Shown: positions 5,378 to 5,989 of the stretch, one piece after another
Numbering within the stretch: the first letter of the stretch is position 1
How the letters are laid out: each line of letters begins with the position of its first letter
Source of the DNA: Bacteroidota bacterium
GTDB lineage: Bacteria > Bacteroidota > Bacteroidia > Bacteroidales > JAADJA01
DNA length: 5,989 nt
NCBI GenBank assembly: GCA_024278155.1
Contig: JAJRTT010000032.1
Location: 1 to 5,989 of the forward strand
Reading direction: 5' to 3'
Notes under the pieces: generated by a model
The model's input: the letters and a program-made list of their open reading frames with translations, nothing else
The model's database searches: none
Told to the model about the DNA's origin: nothing
Made by a program: the position numbers and the translations under genes

Positions 5378-5833
5378 ATGGAAACTAAAGTACTTTCAGT
5401 AAATATTTCGGAAAAAAAGGGGACAATAAAAAAGCCCGTTGACTATATCGAACTTTTTGAAAGAGGGGTGCGGAACGATGCGCATTCAGGGAAATGGCAC
5501 CGGCAGGTGAGTTTACTGGCACGGGAGAGCATTGACAAATCATCGAAAGCCATCAACCGTGAAATTAAGTTTGGGGAGTTTGCCGAAAATATCACTACAG
5601 AGGGGATCGTGCTTTACGAAACAAAACCAGGTGACCGATTTATCATTGGCGAAACCGAACTGGAAGTCACTCAAATCGGGAAAAAATGCCATAGTGGTTG
5701 TGAGATTTTCAAACAAGTCGGGAATTGCGTAATGCCCAAAGAGGGGATTTTTGCAAAGGTGATAAAGCATGGTAAGATTAAGGCCGGGGATTCGATTGTT
5801 TATAATGCCGCCAGCACTTCTGCCCAGCCCTGA
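5378..5833 (+). CDS. Small MOSC-domain protein (molybdenum cofactor related)
   Basis: MOSC domains occur in molybdenum cofactor sulfurases and related cofactor-binding proteins; the stand-alone small members have no settled reaction. The 151-residue product is essentially one MOSC domain. Motifs are VRNDAHSGKWHRQVSLLA (31-48), FGEFAENITTEGI (65-77), KPGDRFIIGETELEVTQIGKKCHSGCEIF (83-111) and GNCVMPKEGIFAKVIKHGKIKAGDSI (115-140). Cysteines 104, 108 and 117 belong to the conserved C-x-x-x-C and CVMP patch expected near the cofactor or sulfur-binding site. No signal peptide or membrane segment is visible, so it should be cytoplasmic. It has its own predicted promoter and an ATG after an A/T-rich leader. 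The domain ends at about residue 143; the tail AASTSAQP runs into a palindromic repeat that also provides the stop codon, so the C-terminus has probably been remodelled by that repeat. Same strand as moaC and likely the same pathway. Confidence 0.92.
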   Translation: METKVLSVNISEKKGTIKKPVDYIELFERGVRNDAHSGKWHRQVSLLARESIDKSSKAINREIKFGEFAENITTEGIVLYETKPGDRFIIGETELEVTQIGKKCHSGCEIFKQVGNCVMPKEGIFAKVIKHGKIKAGDSIVYNAASTSAQP

Positions 5834-5842
5834 AGGGCTGGG
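5823..5842. repeat. Perfect palindrome carrying the MOSC stop codon
   Basis: CCCAGCCC (5823-5830), loop TGAA, GGGCTGGG (5835-5842): a perfect 8-bp G/C-rich stem. The TGA in the loop (5831-5833) is the in-frame stop of the MOSC gene. No T-run follows on either strand, so it is more like a REP-type element than a classical terminator, though it could protect the mRNA 3' end. Confidence 0.85.
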
Positions 5843-5873
5843 AAACTCACTGGGAAACTCACTGGGAAACTCA
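5838..5873. repeat. Three perfect 12-bp tandem repeats
   Basis: The unit CTGGGAAACTCA occurs at 5838-5849, 5850-5861 and 5862-5873 without a mismatch. The first copy overlaps the right arm of the preceding palindrome, which suggests expansion outward from that element. It lies after the MOSC stop and is not translated in that frame. Confidence 0.95.
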
Positions 5874-5880
5874 TGAATTA

Positions 5881-5900
5881 CCCTGCCATTTATGGCAGGG
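5881..5900. repeat. Second intergenic palindrome
   Basis: CCCTGCCA (5881-5888), loop TTTA, TGGCAGGG (5893-5900) forms a perfect 8-bp stem. On the plus strand it is followed by AAAAA and not by T residues. It resembles the palindrome at 5823-5842 in size and loop length but differs in sequence. Confidence 0.8.
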
Positions 5901-5905
5901 AAAAA

Positions 5906-5989
5906 CCAGCCCCATCGGGGCGATATTATGGTAACATAAAATATATGCACCAAGGTTTTGGCGGCCTGCCTGCACGTAGGTGTTTCGGC
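5906..5989. repeat. Third palindrome with ATTATGGTAACATAA motif, and non-coding end of window
   Basis: GCCCC (5909-5913), loop ATC, GGGGC (5917-5921) is followed at once by TTATG-GTAA-CATAA (5926-5939), a second small hairpin. The combination of a G/C hairpin and a TATTATGGTAACA tail recalls recurrent intergenic repeats of Bacteroidota, from memory and unverified. The remaining bases include a weak hairpin CCTG-CACG-TAGG (5969-5980). No gene is seen up to the window end. Confidence 0.55.

Noticed and set aside
5823..5900. MOSC downstream palindromes as intrinsic terminators
   Set aside because: Neither stem is followed by a T-run on the plus strand, so they are listed as repeats.
5540..5953. 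Minus-strand open frame with EFPS repeats opposite MOSC
   Set aside because: The EFPS repetition is just the 12-bp tandem repeat read backwards, and the rest is antisense to MOSC.

Overview
The window looks like a chromosomal segment of a Bacteroidota bacterium, probably a marine or sediment lineage in or near Marinilabiliales. That placement is inference. The reasons are two exact TAnnTTTG promoter elements, A/T-rich leaders without Shine-Dalgarno sequences, a lipoprotein whose post-cysteine residues resemble the Bacteroidota surface-export signal, and an ECF sigma factor paired with a membrane protein ending in an outer-membrane beta-barrel.

Layout: (1) 38-154, three tandem copies of a hairpin-forming repeat in the leader of moaC. 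(2) moaC (+, 174-629), molybdenum cofactor synthesis. (3) A minus-strand unit read from right to left: ECF sigma factor (3195-3737), a probable dual-membrane-spanning anti-sigma factor with a C-terminal beta-barrel (1737-3185), and a lipoprotein with two RskA-C-like domains (762-1661). It is closed by an intrinsic terminator (687-725). (4) A minus-strand gene for an Rh-type ammonia/ammonium channel, broken by a -1 frameshift into an N-terminal piece (4814-5128) and a C-terminal piece (3957-4817), with its own terminator (3857-3893). (5) A 249-base divergent intergenic region with one Bacteroidota-type promoter facing each way and an 8-bp dyad between them. (6) A small MOSC-domain protein gene (+, 5378-5833). 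(7) A cluster of palindromes and 12-bp tandem repeats from 5823 to the window end; its first palindrome supplies the MOSC stop codon.

How the genes fit together: moaC and the MOSC gene both point to molybdenum cofactor metabolism. They lie on the same strand but are separated by about 4.7 kb of opposite-strand genes. The sigma, barrel and lipoprotein genes most plausibly form one envelope-signalling module. The barrel protein would hold the sigma factor in the cytoplasm with its N-terminus and sense the outer membrane with its C-terminus, and the lipoprotein may be a surface partner. The Rh gene stands alone, with no PII (glnK) gene beside it. The two items most worth a second look are the sigma/dual-membrane anti-sigma/lipoprotein module and the homopolymer frameshift in the Rh channel.
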